Assembly: GCF_017502485.1 (NCBI RefSeq)
Contig: NZ_JAFVUX010000038.1
Span: 1-32,513, forward strand
Length of the DNA: 32,513 bases
Reading direction: 5' to 3'
DNA from: Helicobacter sp.
GTDB taxonomy: Bacteria > Campylobacterota > Campylobacteria > Campylobacterales > Helicobacteraceae
Shown here: one piece after another, positions 1 through 8,674 of the stretch
Position numbering within the stretch: position 1 is the first letter of the stretch
Layout: each line of letters begins with the position of its first letter
Position numbers and translations under genes: made by a program
Notes under the pieces: model-generated
Databases searched by the model: none
Told to the model about the DNA's origin: nothing
Seen by the model: the letters and a program-made list of their open reading frames with translations, nothing else

Positions 1-166
1 CAATCCTTTGACTTCTTTCATACTTATTTGCGCCAATGCACCCTTTATTATCCTAGCGACATTCTTTTATGCCAATACCTTTGCCCTTATGTTTACTTGT
101 GTAGTGTTTATTATCGCCTATACTCTCTCCTACCGCCTGCTTTGTGTAAATAATCCACATAAATAA
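1..166 (+). CDS. C-terminal end of an unidentified membrane protein (partial)
   Basis: A frame open from the window edge (codons from base 2) ends at TAA 164-166 and gives 54 residues. It is strongly hydrophobic: a segment rich in Ile, Leu, Phe and Ala (TSFILICANAPFIILATFF), a short polar break, a second hydrophobic stretch (LMFTCVVFIIAYTL), then a short polar tail ending NNPHK. This looks like the last one or two transmembrane helices of a multi-pass inner membrane protein such as a transporter. The family cannot be told from this piece. Its stop lies 48 bases before the chosen start of the Maf-type gene on the same strand. That it is coding is inferred from frame openness and composition only. 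Confidence 0.5.
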   Translation, partial: NPLTSFILICANAPFIILATFFYANTFALMFTCVVFIIAYTLSYRLLCVNNPHK

Positions 167-173
167 AATATGC

Positions 174-179
174 TACAAT
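174..179 (+). promoter_or_regulatory. Candidate -10 box for the Maf-type gene
   Basis: TACAAT, preceded by TATGC, lies 35 bases before the ATG at 215. A transcript starting near 186 would exclude the earlier in-frame ATG at 170, which supports 215 as the start. Helicobacter sigma-80 promoters depend mainly on the -10 box, and no clear -35 is visible. This is a motif reading only. Confidence 0.35.
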
Positions 180-214
180 GTCTCAATACAACACTCACCT
201 ATACAAGGTTCTCT

Positions 215-2200
215 ATGCTACTCTCTCTCCTAAAAGCAGATGATGCCAAAGCCCTAGAACAGGAGATTTCTAAACGATTTGTGCGAAATATGGAGTATTT
301 CCACAAAACTTCTCCAGAGCTTTTTGACGCGCTAAAAAACGACCCAACTGACTACAATCTCATCATTAATACCCAAGGGATCAATATTATCAATCTCTCA
401 AACAATGAGCTTATCTACCCTGTAGAAAACGGCTACTCACAAATGGTAGCTATCAACGAAAACCTAAGTCTATCACCTTTGAAAAATGATAAATGGCATA
501 TCCACTCAAATGGAATCTACCTTGACAAAATGGACACGCAAAAGCTTCCTATCACTGCTGAAGTGTGCAATGGCTTCATCGACTTGCTTTTTACTCACAA
601 TGGTGTGAAAGAATACTTTTTAAGCAAGGACTTCTTGCCATCTACTAGTATTTTTGGACTACTTGGGGGGATGTTTTTAGAGTTTTTGCGTGAGCGAGGG
701 GTGTTTTTCCACTCGCTACTAATTTTTGAAGAAAATTTAGATATGTTCCGCATTAGTTGCTATTTTGTGGATTATCCTAAACTTTTTGAGAGTGTAAGTG
801 ATGGAGCGTGCTATTTGTTTGTCAAAGATTTGGTCAATCGCTTCTTTATCCGCAATTTTTTTGCTAGGCAGAAAATCACTAATAATTTCTTGCGCCTTGA
901 GCTTAATCTCTATGAGAGTCCTAAAATGGATTCTGCTATGCAGGTCGTCAATGAAGAGTATTTGAGTAATGCACGCGGATGGGGGAGCTTTGAAGATGAG
1001 ATAATAGGCATACAAAATACCCTAGAAAATCTCCCAAGCAAGAAAAATCGTAATGCCTTTTTGCGCAATCCCAAGCGTATAGATATGCCAATTTGCGTGG
1101 TAGGCAATGGTGCAAGCTTAGATTCTAGCTTAGATTTTATCAAAGCAAATCAAGCAAATATGATCATTTTTAGCTGCGGTACAGCAATCACTCCGCTAAA
1201 ACGCGCAGGCATTGAGCCAGACTTCCAAATAGAAATAGAGCGCATAGACTATCTAGCAGAATATTTACACCCAGTGCTTGATAAGACACCTTTACTCTGT
1301 GGTAATATGATAAATCCTAGCGCGCTAAACTTGGCAAATGAATGCTATGTGTTTATGCGTGGGGGCAGTGCTAGTGGCTATATGTTTAAAAGTCCTTATA
1401 TAATGGAGTTTTGTGCGCCATTTGTGGGAAATGCCGGCTTCGCACTTGCCTGCCAGCTAGGGAGCGAAGTGCTGATGTGCGGGCTTGATTGTGGCTATAT
1501 TTTAGGCTTTAGCAAGCACGCTAAAGATTCTGCTTATGGCAAAGAAACATCCTTTAGCCTAGAGAATCTCCCTAAAGGCGCAATCCCTGTACGCCCAAAT
1601 TTTGACCACGAAAATCAAGCGATGCTAGAATCTATGCCAGAAAATTATGCAGTTTATAGTGATTCCATATTCTTGCTTTCTGCTCAAATGCTCTCTCAAG
1701 CCATTAAAACCTATAAGCCAAAAACTATCTTAAATCTAGGTATGGGTGCGTATATCGATGGTGCACGCCCCACGCATCCTAGCGAGTTTACCTTGCAGAA
1801 GAATAAAAAGTCCAAATACATAAAACTCATCAAAAGCTACTTTACACAAGATTTGCACGCTGTGTTTAGCGACTGCCGTGGGGATTTCTATCTCCAAGAG
1901 ATAGAAGACTACAAGCAGCAGCTCTCCTCTATGCTTACACGCACTATTAGTAGCAAGCAAGAGCTCTTTGTCTGGGTGGATCAAGTTTTTAGCATTTGTG
2001 CAAAAAAGAGTGCTAGTTCGCCATATGTGGGAATTCTCTTTGAGGGCACAATCGCCCACATTTGCCAGAATCTAATGATTGCCTCCTTGCATCTCCCAAA
2101 CAACAATATCCAAGCATTTTTCAATGATGCACGCACTCTTATTGCGAGTGCGTTAGATAAGATGCTTTTACGCTACAAAATGCTTATATCACGCTACTAG
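215..2200 (+). CDS. Maf-type motility accessory factor (DUF115), flagellin glycosylation
   Basis: The protein is 661 residues from ATG 215 (676 from the in-frame ATG at 170). I prefer 215 because AAGG sits seven bases upstream and a possible -10 box overlaps the earlier start. The central part has the MAF_flag10/DUF115 signature: a glycine-rich strand-loop (PICVVGNGASLDSSLDFIK) near residues 295-315, then SCGTAITPLKRAGIEPDFQIEIER and, later, GSEVLMCGLDCGY. Family knowledge: in Campylobacter and Helicobacter these cytoplasmic proteins are needed to transfer pseudaminic or legionaminic acid to flagellin before export. Several paralogues usually exist, so the exact donor sugar or target flagellin cannot be named. 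No pseudaminic acid genes are visible nearby. A G6 run at 665-670 is too short to count as a phase-variable tract. Confidence 0.88.
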   Translation: MLLSLLKADDAKALEQEISKRFVRNMEYFHKTSPELFDALKNDPTDYNLIINTQGINIINLSNNELIYPVENGYSQMVAINENLSLSPLKNDKWHIHSNGIYLDKMDTQKLPITAEVCNGFIDLLFTHNGVKEYFLSKDFLPSTSIFGLLGGMFLEFLRERGVFFHSLLIFEENLDMFRISCYFVDYPKLFESVSDGACYLFVKDLVNRFFIRNFFARQKITNNFLRLELNLYESPKMDSAMQVVNEEYLSNARGWGSFEDEIIGIQNTLENLPSKKNRNAFLRNPKRIDMPICVVGNGASLDSSLDFIKANQANMIIFSCGTAITPLKRAGIEPDFQIEIERIDYLAEYLHPVLDKTPLLCGNMINPSALNLANECYVFMRGGSASGYMFKSPYIMEFCAPFVGNAGFALACQLGSEVLMCGLDCGYILGFSKHAKDSAYGKETSFSLENLPKGAIPVRPNFDHENQAMLESMPENYAVYSDSIFLLSAQMLSQAIKTYKPKTILNLGMGAYIDGARPTHPSEFTLQKNKKSKYIKLIKSYFTQDLHAVFSDCRGDFYLQEIEDYKQQLSSMLTRTISSKQELFVWVDQVFSICAKKSASSPYVGILFEGTIAHICQNLMIASLHLPNNNIQAFFNDARTLIASALDKMLLRYKMLISRY

Positions 2201-2282
2201 ATTCTAGGGCTTAGTAGAATCTATCTCACTCTTGCTGCGCTTTGGGTTTGCCAAGCAAAGCCAGCTTTATACCCAAATCTGC

Positions 2283-2288
2283 TATAAT
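2283..2288 (+). promoter_or_regulatory. -10 box for efp
   Basis: A perfect TATAAT lies 38 bases before the efp ATG, giving a leader of about 30 bases that carries AAAGGA as ribosome binding site. Just upstream, TTTGGGT (2241-2247) and ACCCAAA (2271-2277) can pair as a weak stem, which might end the Maf transcript. Confidence 0.6.
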
Positions 2289-2325
2289 GCGCACTTCCAC
2301 TAGAATCTAAAGTAAAGGACGCACA

Positions 2326-2889
2326 ATGGCAATTAGTATGAGCGAGCTTAAAAAGGGCTTGAAAATCGAAATCGATGGAATTCCATATAGAATCGTAGAA
2401 TACCAACATGTAAAGCCGGGCAAAGGCGCGGCATTTGTGCGCGCGAAAATCAAGTCATTTCTCGATGGCAAAGTAATCGAAAAAACTTTCCACGCTGGTG
2501 ATAAATGCGAAGAACCAAACATTGTAGAAAAGCCTATGCAATATCTCTACTACGATGGGGAATATTATCAATTTATGGATACAGAGTCTTATGAACAAAT
2601 CGCGCTTAATGACGATCAAGTAGGCGATGCTAAAAAATGGCTACTAGATGGCTCTAGCGTGCAGGTGCTGCTACATAATAATAAAGCGATTTCTGTGAAT
2701 GTGGCGCAAATTGTCGAGCTAAAAATCATCGAAACCCCTCCAAACTTCAAGGGCGATACTTCCTCTGCTGGCAAAAAGCCTGCGACTTTAGAGACAGGCG
2801 CAGTGGTGCAAATCCCCTTCCATATCTTAGAGGGCGAGAGCATACGCGTCAATACCGAAACAGGCGAATATGTCGAAAAGGTGAAATAA
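2326..2889 (+). CDS. efp: Translation elongation factor P
   Basis: The protein is 187 residues, the normal EF-P length. EF-P binds between the P and E sites of the ribosome and rescues stalling at consecutive prolines. All three beta-barrel domains are recognisable: the N-terminal KOW-like domain holds the PGKGAAF loop with Lys33 at the tip, where some bacteria attach a beta-lysyl or rhamnosyl group. The C-terminal OB domain ends with the usual [24 protein letters not shown] seven to twelve bases upstream supports the ATG. No epmA, epmB or earP modification gene is visible in the window, so nothing can be said about Lys33 modification. It has its own TATAAT promoter and faces pabA tail to tail across a hairpin. 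Confidence 0.98.
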   Translation: MAISMSELKKGLKIEIDGIPYRIVEYQHVKPGKGAAFVRAKIKSFLDGKVIEKTFHAGDKCEEPNIVEKPMQYLYYDGEYYQFMDTESYEQIALNDDQVGDAKKWLLDGSSVQVLLHNNKAISVNVAQIVELKIIETPPNFKGDTSSAGKKPATLETGAVVQIPFHILEGESIRVNTETGEYVEKVK

Positions 2890-2894
2890 CTCCC

Positions 2895-2917
2895 ATAGCC
2901 CTAGAATCTAGGGCTAT
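2895..2917. terminator. Shared hairpin between convergent efp and pabA
   Basis: ATAGCCCTAGA and TCTAGGGCTAT form a perfect 11-bp inverted repeat around one base. It sits six bases after the efp stop and six before the pabA stop, so it can act in both directions. There is no long T-run on either side. The stem is built on the TAGAATCTA motif that recurs across the window. Confidence 0.55.
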
Positions 2918-2922
2918 CTCTG

Positions 2923-3504
2923 CTAGTGATCACAAGCTTTTAAGCGCATAAAGTTTTTTAATAGCTGCTTCCCACATTGACTCAAAATCGCTTCTGGGTG
3001 GAATTGAATCCCATAAATATGTAGCTTCTTATGCGCGATAGCCATAATCACGCCCCTTTTGTCATAGGCTATGACTTTGCAATTTTTAGGGCAGTGGCTG
3101 ACAAAAAGCGAGTGATACAAGCAGATTTTAGGACGCTTTTTAAGCTTGGTGAAAATGGGGGATTTTACATAGTGTAGGGTTTGGATTTTGGCGTGGGTGG
3201 GGGTAGAGAGCTTAGAGACTTCCCCACCAAAGGCATAGGCGATACACTGGTGCCCTAGACAAATGCCAAGAATTGGCTTACGCTTTTTAAAATACCTAAT
3301 CACCTCCACGCTAAAGCGAGCTTCTTTAGGAGAGTTTGGACCCGGAGAAATCACTAGATGAGAAAAGCGCAAAGCTGACAAATCGCTAGCACGCATAAAG
3401 GCATCGCTTTGGACAACTTCACAAGCATAGCCAAGCTCCCTAAAATACAGCGCGATTGTGTAAGTGAAAGAATCATAGTTGTCAATGATTAGCACGCGCT
3501 TCAT
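2923..3504 (-). CDS. pabA: Aminodeoxychorismate synthase glutaminase subunit
   Basis: This class I glutamine amidotransferase of 193 residues releases ammonia from glutamine for the PabB-type synthase, on the way to p-aminobenzoate and folate. Visible motifs are the N-terminal VLIIDNYDSFTYTI, the nucleophile elbow GICLGHQCIAYAFGG with the catalytic Cys, and HPEAILS with the catalytic His-Glu pair. The oxyanion-side loop reads SPGPNSPKEA instead of the common PGPGxP. The start at 3504 is chosen over an upstream in-frame start because MKRVLIIDNYDSF is the family N-terminus and its ATG overlaps the pabBC stop as ATGA, which implies translational coupling. TrpG is the close alternative; the partner being a PabB-PabC fusion, with no other trp gene around, favours PabA. 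Confidence 0.88.
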   Translation of the reverse strand: MKRVLIIDNYDSFTYTIALYFRELGYACEVVQSDAFMRASDLSALRFSHLVISPGPNSPKEARFSVEVIRYFKKRKPILGICLGHQCIAYAFGGEVSKLSTPTHAKIQTLHYVKSPIFTKLKKRPKICLYHSLFVSHCPKNCKVIAYDKRGVIMAIAHKKLHIYGIQFHPEAILSQCGKQLLKNFMRLKACDH

Positions 3505-5216
3505 AGCTCCACCTTCTTCGCCCCTCGCACAGAGTTGATACAATAAATCGCGCTAGCGTTTTCTAAATCCTTAGCATAGAGTACGCGCTCTTGTATCGCA
3601 CCCTTTTGGAGTAAAAACTGCCGATACACGCCATTTAGCAGTCCGCTACTAAGGGCTGGCGTGTAGAATCTAACACCTTGTCGCACAACAATATTGCTTC
3701 TACTACCCTCACACAGCTCGCCCATCTCATTGAAAAACGCCACATCATAGCAGTGATTCTCTCTCCACAAGTGACTTTGTGTGTCATAAACTGCGCGCAA
3801 AGAGCTTTTATGATAGAGCGAGTCGCTCGCACTTTGGAGCGTGGTTGGGCTAAGGAGCAAGCGAGTGCTTGTAGAGTCTTGCAAAGGAGTGGCTTTAGAT
3901 TCTAGTGTGCCATCTTTATGCAGCACTAGGCGTAAAACTTGCTTAGGCGATGACTTTTGAGCACTTGAATCCCCAAATAGCTCCCTATCAATGCTTAAAA
4001 AATCATTACTACAAGTAGATTCTAGCCCATTAAACTTACGCGCAAATGCGCCAATACGCCCGCTCTCAAAGCCAAGCTTCCTAGCAGAATCTAGCAGCCT
4101 TTGTAGATGATACTTAAATAGCACAATGCTTTTATCACCTTGCAGTAGCATTGTCTCAAACAAGCAGCACTCTCTAGCGCGCACAATCTGCGTCTTTAGC
4201 TCAAGCTCTTGCCACTCTTCTTGCGCACTAGACTCCCAGACAATGCCGCTACCAACACCATAGCAGCAGTTCTCCCCACTCTTATGCAAAGTGCGTATGG
4301 CTACGCTAAAGCTCGCGCGCTCCTTATGCACCACGCCAATACTCCCGCAGTAAATCCCCCTATCACGCTTCTCAAGGCTCTCTATAAGCTTCATTGTCTC
4401 CTGTTTTGGTGCGCCTGTGATTGAGCCACAAGGAAAGAGTGCGGCAAAAATATCATAGAATCCAACGCGCCTTTTTAGCGTGGCTTGAATAGTAGAGGTC
4501 ATTTGATAGAGTGTGGGGTAGGACTCTATGCTAAAAAGCTTTACACGCAGGCTTTTTGGCTTGCTAATCCTTGCTAGATCATTGCGAAGCAAATCCACAA
4601 TCATTAGATTTTCACTTTTGTTTTTCCCATCTTTAGCGAGCTTGCGCTTATTCCCCTTACCTTTTGGCATTGTGCCTTTCATCGGCTTTGTAGTAATGCA
4701 CCTGCCCTTTAGAGAGAAAAACAGCTCCGGAGAGAGCGAGATAATCGCGCCATTTTCTTCTGGGATAAAGGCTTTATACGCCGTATCCTGCCTAGCGCAA
4801 AGCAAGTGAAAAAGCGTGCTAGAATCTAGTTTTGTGCTAAAGACTAGCTCTTGGGTGAGATTTGTCTCATAGCTTCTCCCACAGGCAATAGCATCTTTGA
4901 CCAAGGCAAAATCGCGCATATAGCGCGCTTCATCAAGGGGACACAGCACACTTGGAGCAAATCGCTCTTGAGATACAAACTCTCTAATAAAGCGTCTCCT
5001 GCGCCTAAAGCCATAAAACACACAATAAGGCTTTACACTCTTATAGCTCCAATCGCGCAAATACCGATAGAACTCATACTCCACATAGCCGACAAAAAAC
5101 AATGTATGCTTGTTAGATTCTACATAGGCGAAAAGCTCTTTGCTCTGCTTTTGACTATATGCCTTTAGCGTTATGGCACAATCATAGTAGCACCACTTAC
5201 CAACGACGCACTCCAT
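3501..5216 (-). CDS. pabB: Fused aminodeoxychorismate synthase component I and 4-amino-4-deoxychorismate lyase (PabB-PabC)
   Basis: The protein is 571 residues with two enzymes in one chain. Residues up to about 340 are a chorismate-binding PabB domain: LSPELFFSLKGRCITTKPMKG, then DLLRNDLARISKPKS, then PCGSITGAPKQETMKLI. From about 350 on there is a class IV PLP fold typical of PabC: LFETMLLQ at its start, HKSSLRAVYD carrying the likely PLP lysine, then NEMGELCEGSRSNIVV. Together with PabA this would convert chorismate to p-aminobenzoate within one operon. The fused form is known in Helicobacter. The start lies three bases after the stop of the DUF2393 gene and the stop overlaps pabA by four bases, so the three genes look co-transcribed. 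Confidence 0.93.
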   Translation of the reverse strand: MECVVGKWCYYDCAITLKAYSQKQSKELFAYVESNKHTLFFVGYVEYEFYRYLRDWSYKSVKPYCVFYGFRRRRRFIREFVSQERFAPSVLCPLDEARYMRDFALVKDAIACGRSYETNLTQELVFSTKLDSSTLFHLLCARQDTAYKAFIPEENGAIISLSPELFFSLKGRCITTKPMKGTMPKGKGNKRKLAKDGKNKSENLMIVDLLRNDLARISKPKSLRVKLFSIESYPTLYQMTSTIQATLKRRVGFYDIFAALFPCGSITGAPKQETMKLIESLEKRDRGIYCGSIGVVHKERASFSVAIRTLHKSGENCCYGVGSGIVWESSAQEEWQELELKTQIVRARECCLFETMLLQGDKSIVLFKYHLQRLLDSARKLGFESGRIGAFARKFNGLESTCSNDFLSIDRELFGDSSAQKSSPKQVLRLVLHKDGTLESKATPLQDSTSTRLLLSPTTLQSASDSLYHKSSLRAVYDTQSHLWRENHCYDVAFFNEMGELCEGSRSNIVVRQGVRFYTPALSSGLLNGVYRQFLLQKGAIQERVLYAKDLENASAIYCINSVRGAKKVEL

Positions 5217-5219
5217 AGC

Positions 5220-5762
5220 TTAGTGGCAATCAATCATCGCACTATAATTCTTGCCAACATACCTATCGACAATCCCGCTCCAGTGCGCACTTTCTTTGGG
5301 CTTGATTTGACGATTTAGCACTTGTGTGTAAGCACTAAGGGGCAAAAACTTATCCTGCAAGGTGATAAGCAGGCTTTGCTTAGGGTTATCGCGCAGGGGC
5401 GTGATGGTCAGCATACACTCTTTGATGGTTAGCTTCTTGCTAAGATTGCGGATCGTTAGGTCAAAGTTAAACCCACTTGTATAGACAAAGGGTGCGAAAT
5501 GCGTGTAGCTCACCTTAATGGGATAGAGAAAATTACGCATAATAAACGCCACCCCAAAGGGAGCAAGCACCAAAATGCACGCCTCTAAGCAAAAGCATAG
5601 TGCAAAAATCAAGCGATACCGCCAAAAAATCAGCGAAAAGAAAAACACCAACACAAATACCAAGAAAAACAGCCCAAATACCGCTATTTCTGGTGTTTTG
5701 ATATGCATAGACGCGCTTGCTATCAATGCCTTAAGCCCGAGAAAATTCTGCGCAAAATCCAT
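5220..5762 (-). CDS. DUF2393-type membrane protein of unknown function
   Basis: The protein is 180 residues from ATG 5762; a GTG two codons upstream is possible, but AAGG is spaced six bases from the ATG. Two hydrophobic helices lie near residues 25-50 and 53-80 (GLFFLVFVLVFFFSLIFW, then FALCFCLEACILVLAPFGVAF). They are followed by about 100 residues outside the membrane with beta-rich sequence (NFDLTIRNLSKKLTIKECMLTI). The pattern matches DUF2393, a family found mainly in Campylobacterota; no function is known to me. It is the first gene of the pabBC-pabA operon, separated from pabBC by three bases, but that does not show a role in folate synthesis. Confidence 0.75.
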   Translation of the reverse strand: MDFAQNFLGLKALIASASMHIKTPEIAVFGLFFLVFVLVFFFSLIFWRYRLIFALCFCLEACILVLAPFGVAFIMRNFLYPIKVSYTHFAPFVYTSGFNFDLTIRNLSKKLTIKECMLTITPLRDNPKQSLLITLQDKFLPLSAYTQVLNRQIKPKESAHWSGIVDRYVGKNYSAMIDCH

Positions 5763-5799
5763 AATCACCCTTGCTAAACTACCACTCTTAGGCTAGTGT

Positions 5800-5805
5800 A
5801 TTATC
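5800..5805 (-). promoter_or_regulatory. Possible -10 box for the DUF2393-pabBC-pabA operon
   Basis: On the minus strand GATAAT lies 38 bases before the ATG at 5762, within the 129-base gap after hisIE. One mismatch to TATAAT and no clear -35. The gap has no strong hairpin, so read-through from hisIE is also possible. Confidence 0.3.
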
Positions 5806-5891
5806 TCCATAAAACACAATCATAACATCTGCTAAATGCAATGTAGCTTAGCCCAGCTACCAAGCCACAATCCACAAAGCAAGCAGTAAGG

Positions 5892-6608
5892 CTACTTGCC
5901 GCGCCTAGCCTTCTCCTCTAGCCCACTAAGTCCAAAGCGTCTTTGTAGCTCAGCTAGCACTTGCTCAGGGTGGATATTATAGTAAGCTAGCCCCACAAGG
6001 ATATGGTAGAGCAAGTCCGCACACTCATAGACAATCTGCGCAGAATCTTTGTCCTTTAGTGCTAGGAGCACCTCACCAGCTTCTTCTATGATCTTTTTGC
6101 CAAAGCCATTGACACCCTTTGCATAAAGACTAGCAGTGTAAGAGCTAGATTCTGGCATACTCTTGCGCTCTAAAAGTGTGTGATAAAGCGTATCCATAAC
6201 GCCATAGACTTGAGAGAGATCGCTAGCACAGATAGAGCTAGAATCTAGTGTGCTAGCGATGCTGGCATCTAGCTTGTGAAAAAAGCAACTTTTATGTCCT
6301 GTGTGGCAGGCAACCCCCACTTGCGTAATAGAAAATAGTAGTGCATCATTATCACAATCTAGCGCGATAGATTCTACCTTTTGTGTGTGTCCGCTACGCT
6401 CGCCCTTTTTCCAAATACGATTTTTCGAGCGAGAAAAGTAGTGCATATAACCACTCTCTAGCGTAAGCTGCAGTGCCTGTTTATCCATAAAAGCAAGCAT
6501 TAAGACCTCTTTGGTGCTAGAATCCTGCACAACCGCTGGGATTAGTGGCGATTTATCCCAATCAAGCCTACTAGCTAGCTCACCACTCATCGCTATACGA
6601 TCTGCCAT
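5892..6608 (-). CDS. hisIE: Bifunctional phosphoribosyl-AMP cyclohydrolase / phosphoribosyl-ATP pyrophosphatase
   Basis: The protein is 238 residues and carries out two consecutive early steps of histidine synthesis. The N-terminal HisI domain (to about residue 110) shows VLMLAFMDKQALQLTLESG, YFSRSKNRIWKKGERSGHTQ, the metal-binding DCDNDALLF and the Cys-rich VACHTGHKSCFF. The C-terminal HisE domain (from about 135) shows GFGKKIIEEAGEVLLALKD and ECADLLYHILVGLAYYNI. A linker rich in Ser, Leu and Asp joins them and contains TAGAATCTA-type DNA. It starts 20 bases after hflK with AAAGGG upstream, and is the last gene of the helicase-ilvE-hflK-hisIE run. Other his genes are not in the window. Having hisIE separates this genome from H. 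pylori, which lacks the pathway. Confidence 0.96.
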   Translation of the reverse strand: MADRIAMSGELASRLDWDKSPLIPAVVQDSSTKEVLMLAFMDKQALQLTLESGYMHYFSRSKNRIWKKGERSGHTQKVESIALDCDNDALLFSITQVGVACHTGHKSCFFHKLDASIASTLDSSSICASDLSQVYGVMDTLYHTLLERKSMPESSSYTASLYAKGVNGFGKKIIEEAGEVLLALKDKDSAQIVYECADLLYHILVGLAYYNIHPEQVLAELQRRFGLSGLEEKARRGK

Positions 6609-6628
6609 ACCTGCCCTTTAGATTCTAG

Positions 6629-7723
6629 CTAGTTGCCAGATACTGCGGAGTTTTGCTTAGGATTTTTACTATCTACCCAAATATTTGGCACAGCCCCACC
6701 CGGTAGTAAGAAAATCTGCGCATCTTTGTTCTCTTTCAAGGCTTCGTTAAACTTACCCTGTGTTTCAATCTGGCGCAATTGGATTAGCTGGTTATTTAAA
6801 CTCTGCCCTACAAGTTTATTAGATTCTGCCACAGCACGCGCTTCAATGAGCTTGGCATCAGCTACACCTTGGGCTTTGATTCTATTAGCACGAGCCTCAC
6901 CCTCTTCTTCTTGCTGTCTACGCTGAGCTTTTTGCCTAGCGTTTTGCACTTCCTCTATCTGCTCTCTTACCTTAGGTGGTAGCACGATCTCACGCAACTC
7001 CACAGAGACAAGATTGACTGGGCGATCTTCATACTGCTCAATCTTCTCCCTAATGCCACTGCTAATGAGCTGGGCGATCTCACCGCGCTTACCCGGTAGC
7101 TCTTGGGCAGGATAGTTCCCAATGACACTTAGAGCCACATCGCGGATCGCTGGATAGACGATTTTCTCCTGCCACGAAAGCCCCCATTTCTCAATGGTTC
7201 TTGGTGCCTTAGTACTATCTAGGACATATTTAACCGTTAGCTCTACAAGCACTTGCAAGCCATCTCTATCCATTGTATCAATGGCGTTGTTGCGGAAGAT
7301 CCCGCGATTTTTGCCCACCAAAATATCATCTGCACGAGAAAAATTCACCTCACGCACCTTTGTATCCTCAATAATTACACTTTGCACAAATGGGATAAAA
7401 AAATGGATTCCAGCTTCAAGCGGCTTTGGATCATAGCGACCCGTAGTTGCTTTAATCCCAGTCTCCCCAGAATTTACGATGACAAAAGGACGAGCCATAA
7501 AAAAGAGTACCCCAAGCACTATGACCACAAGCACTATGGTGATAAGCCTGCTACTTGCTAGATTTGGAGGGATACTAAAACCCTGTCCAAATGGATCACG
7601 CGGCGCACCTCTATCATCTCTCCTGCCATTGTCTTGCCTACGATTATCCCTACTCTCATTATCGCTATTTTTGGGTGGAGTTTGGTTCTTCTTACGCAAA
7701 TGCTCATTTAAATCTATTGGCAT
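6629..7723 (-). CDS. hflK: SPFH/Band 7 membrane protein HflK, FtsH protease modulator
   Basis: The protein is 364 residues. A charged, Arg/Asp/Asn-rich cytoplasmic N-terminus (about 55 residues) is followed by one transmembrane helix (LITIVLVVIVLGVLFFMARP, about 60-80). Then comes an SPFH domain starting IVNSGETGIKATTGRYD, with an Ala/Glu/Gln/Arg-rich coiled region (about 260-310) and a C-terminal tail near FLLPGGAVPNIWV. In the HflKC complex such proteins form a periplasmic cage around FtsH and restrain degradation of membrane proteins. Only this one member is seen, with no hflC beside it, which I believe is usual for Helicobacter. AAGGA is spaced five bases before the ATG. It starts 15 bases after ilvE ends. 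Confidence 0.9.
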   Translation of the reverse strand: MPIDLNEHLRKKNQTPPKNSDNESRDNRRQDNGRRDDRGAPRDPFGQGFSIPPNLASSRLITIVLVVIVLGVLFFMARPFVIVNSGETGIKATTGRYDPKPLEAGIHFFIPFVQSVIIEDTKVREVNFSRADDILVGKNRGIFRNNAIDTMDRDGLQVLVELTVKYVLDSTKAPRTIEKWGLSWQEKIVYPAIRDVALSVIGNYPAQELPGKRGEIAQLISSGIREKIEQYEDRPVNLVSVELREIVLPPKVREQIEEVQNARQKAQRRQQEEEGEARANRIKAQGVADAKLIEARAVAESNKLVGQSLNNQLIQLRQIETQGKFNEALKENKDAQIFLLPGGAVPNIWVDSKNPKQNSAVSGN

Positions 7724-7738
7724 AGTAATCCTTTCATC

Positions 7739-8674
7739 TCATTGATCAACAAATGTTAAGAATCCGGCATATTTTGGATTCTGCTCTTTTTTGCCACTCA
7801 CTAAATCGTGGAACTGCGCTTGCAGAGCTTTGGTGATTTCTCCAGTTCCACCAGCACCAATTGTGTAAAAATCTACCTCTCTAATGGGTGTGATCTCAGC
7901 AGCAGTCCCGGTGAAAAACGCCTCATCAGCCACATACAGCTCATCGCGCGTGATATGACGCTCTAGCACTTCTAACCCCAAATCTTTGGCAAGCTCAATA
8001 GTCGTAGCTTGTGTGATAGACTCTAGCGTGTAATCGTGTGGTGGAGTGATTAGCCTGCCATCTCGCACGACAAAAATACACTCCCCACTTCCTTCAGCGA
8101 CAAAGCCCTGCTCATCAAGTAGCAGTGCCTCATCACAGCCACAAGCTAGCGCTTCGTATTTTGCCATTTGGGAGTTGAGGTAGTTTGCAGCAGCCTTTGC
8201 TTTGCCCATAGTAGATCGAATAGGATTACGCGCAAAGGAGCTAGTTTTGACCTTTATGCCATTGTTTATGCCATCTTCGCCAAGATACGCACCCCATTCC
8301 CACGCGGCAATAATTGTCTCCACAGGGGCATTGATATGTGCCACTCCCATAACCCCATAACCTAAATACACAAGCGGGCGGATATAGACATTACCAGAAA
8401 AGTCCGCGCGGTTTGCTTTAAGCAACTCAATATGCGCAGATTCTAGCTCTTCTAGAGTGTAAGGACACGCAAGCCTCAAGATCTTGCACGAGCGTAGCAA
8501 CCTAGCGCAGTGCTCTCTTAGACGAAATATCGCCAAACCCTTAGGGGTCATATACGCCCTTGTGCCTTCAAAAGCAGCGTTTCCATAATGTAGTGTGTGA
8601 CTTAGGACATGCGTGGTCGCTTCTTTCCAAGCGATAAGTTCGCCGTTTTTCCAAATATAGCTTGATTCTTTCAT
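7739..8674 (-). CDS. ilvE: Branched-chain amino acid aminotransferase
   Basis: The protein is 311 residues, a class IV PLP aminotransferase that interconverts Leu, Ile and Val with their 2-oxo acids. Family features are the N-terminal YIWKNGELIAWKEATTHVLS, LHYGNAAFEGTRAY, the PLP-lysine region around GKAKAAANYLNSQMAK, DEALLLDEQGFVAEGSGECIF and FFTGTAAEITPI. Length and motifs agree with IlvE rather than the shorter D-amino acid transaminases or PabC. Its ATG overlaps the stop of the helicase gene as ATGA, so translation is probably coupled to that gene. Confidence 0.95.
   Translation of the reverse strand: MKESSYIWKNGELIAWKEATTHVLSHTLHYGNAAFEGTRAYMTPKGLAIFRLREHCARLLRSCKILRLACPYTLEELESAHIELLKANRADFSGNVYIRPLVYLGYGVMGVAHINAPVETIIAAWEWGAYLGEDGINNGIKVKTSSFARNPIRSTMGKAKAAANYLNSQMAKYEALACGCDEALLLDEQGFVAEGSGECIFVVRDGRLITPPHDYTLESITQATTIELAKDLGLEVLERHITRDELYVADEAFFTGTAAEITPIREVDFYTIGAGGTGEITKALQAQFHDLVSGKKEQNPKYAGFLTFVDQ

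Noticed and set aside
665..670. G6 run in the Maf-type gene as a phase-variable site
   Set aside because: It is short, in frame, and lies in a conserved coding stretch; Maf genes can be phase-variable, but nothing here supports it.
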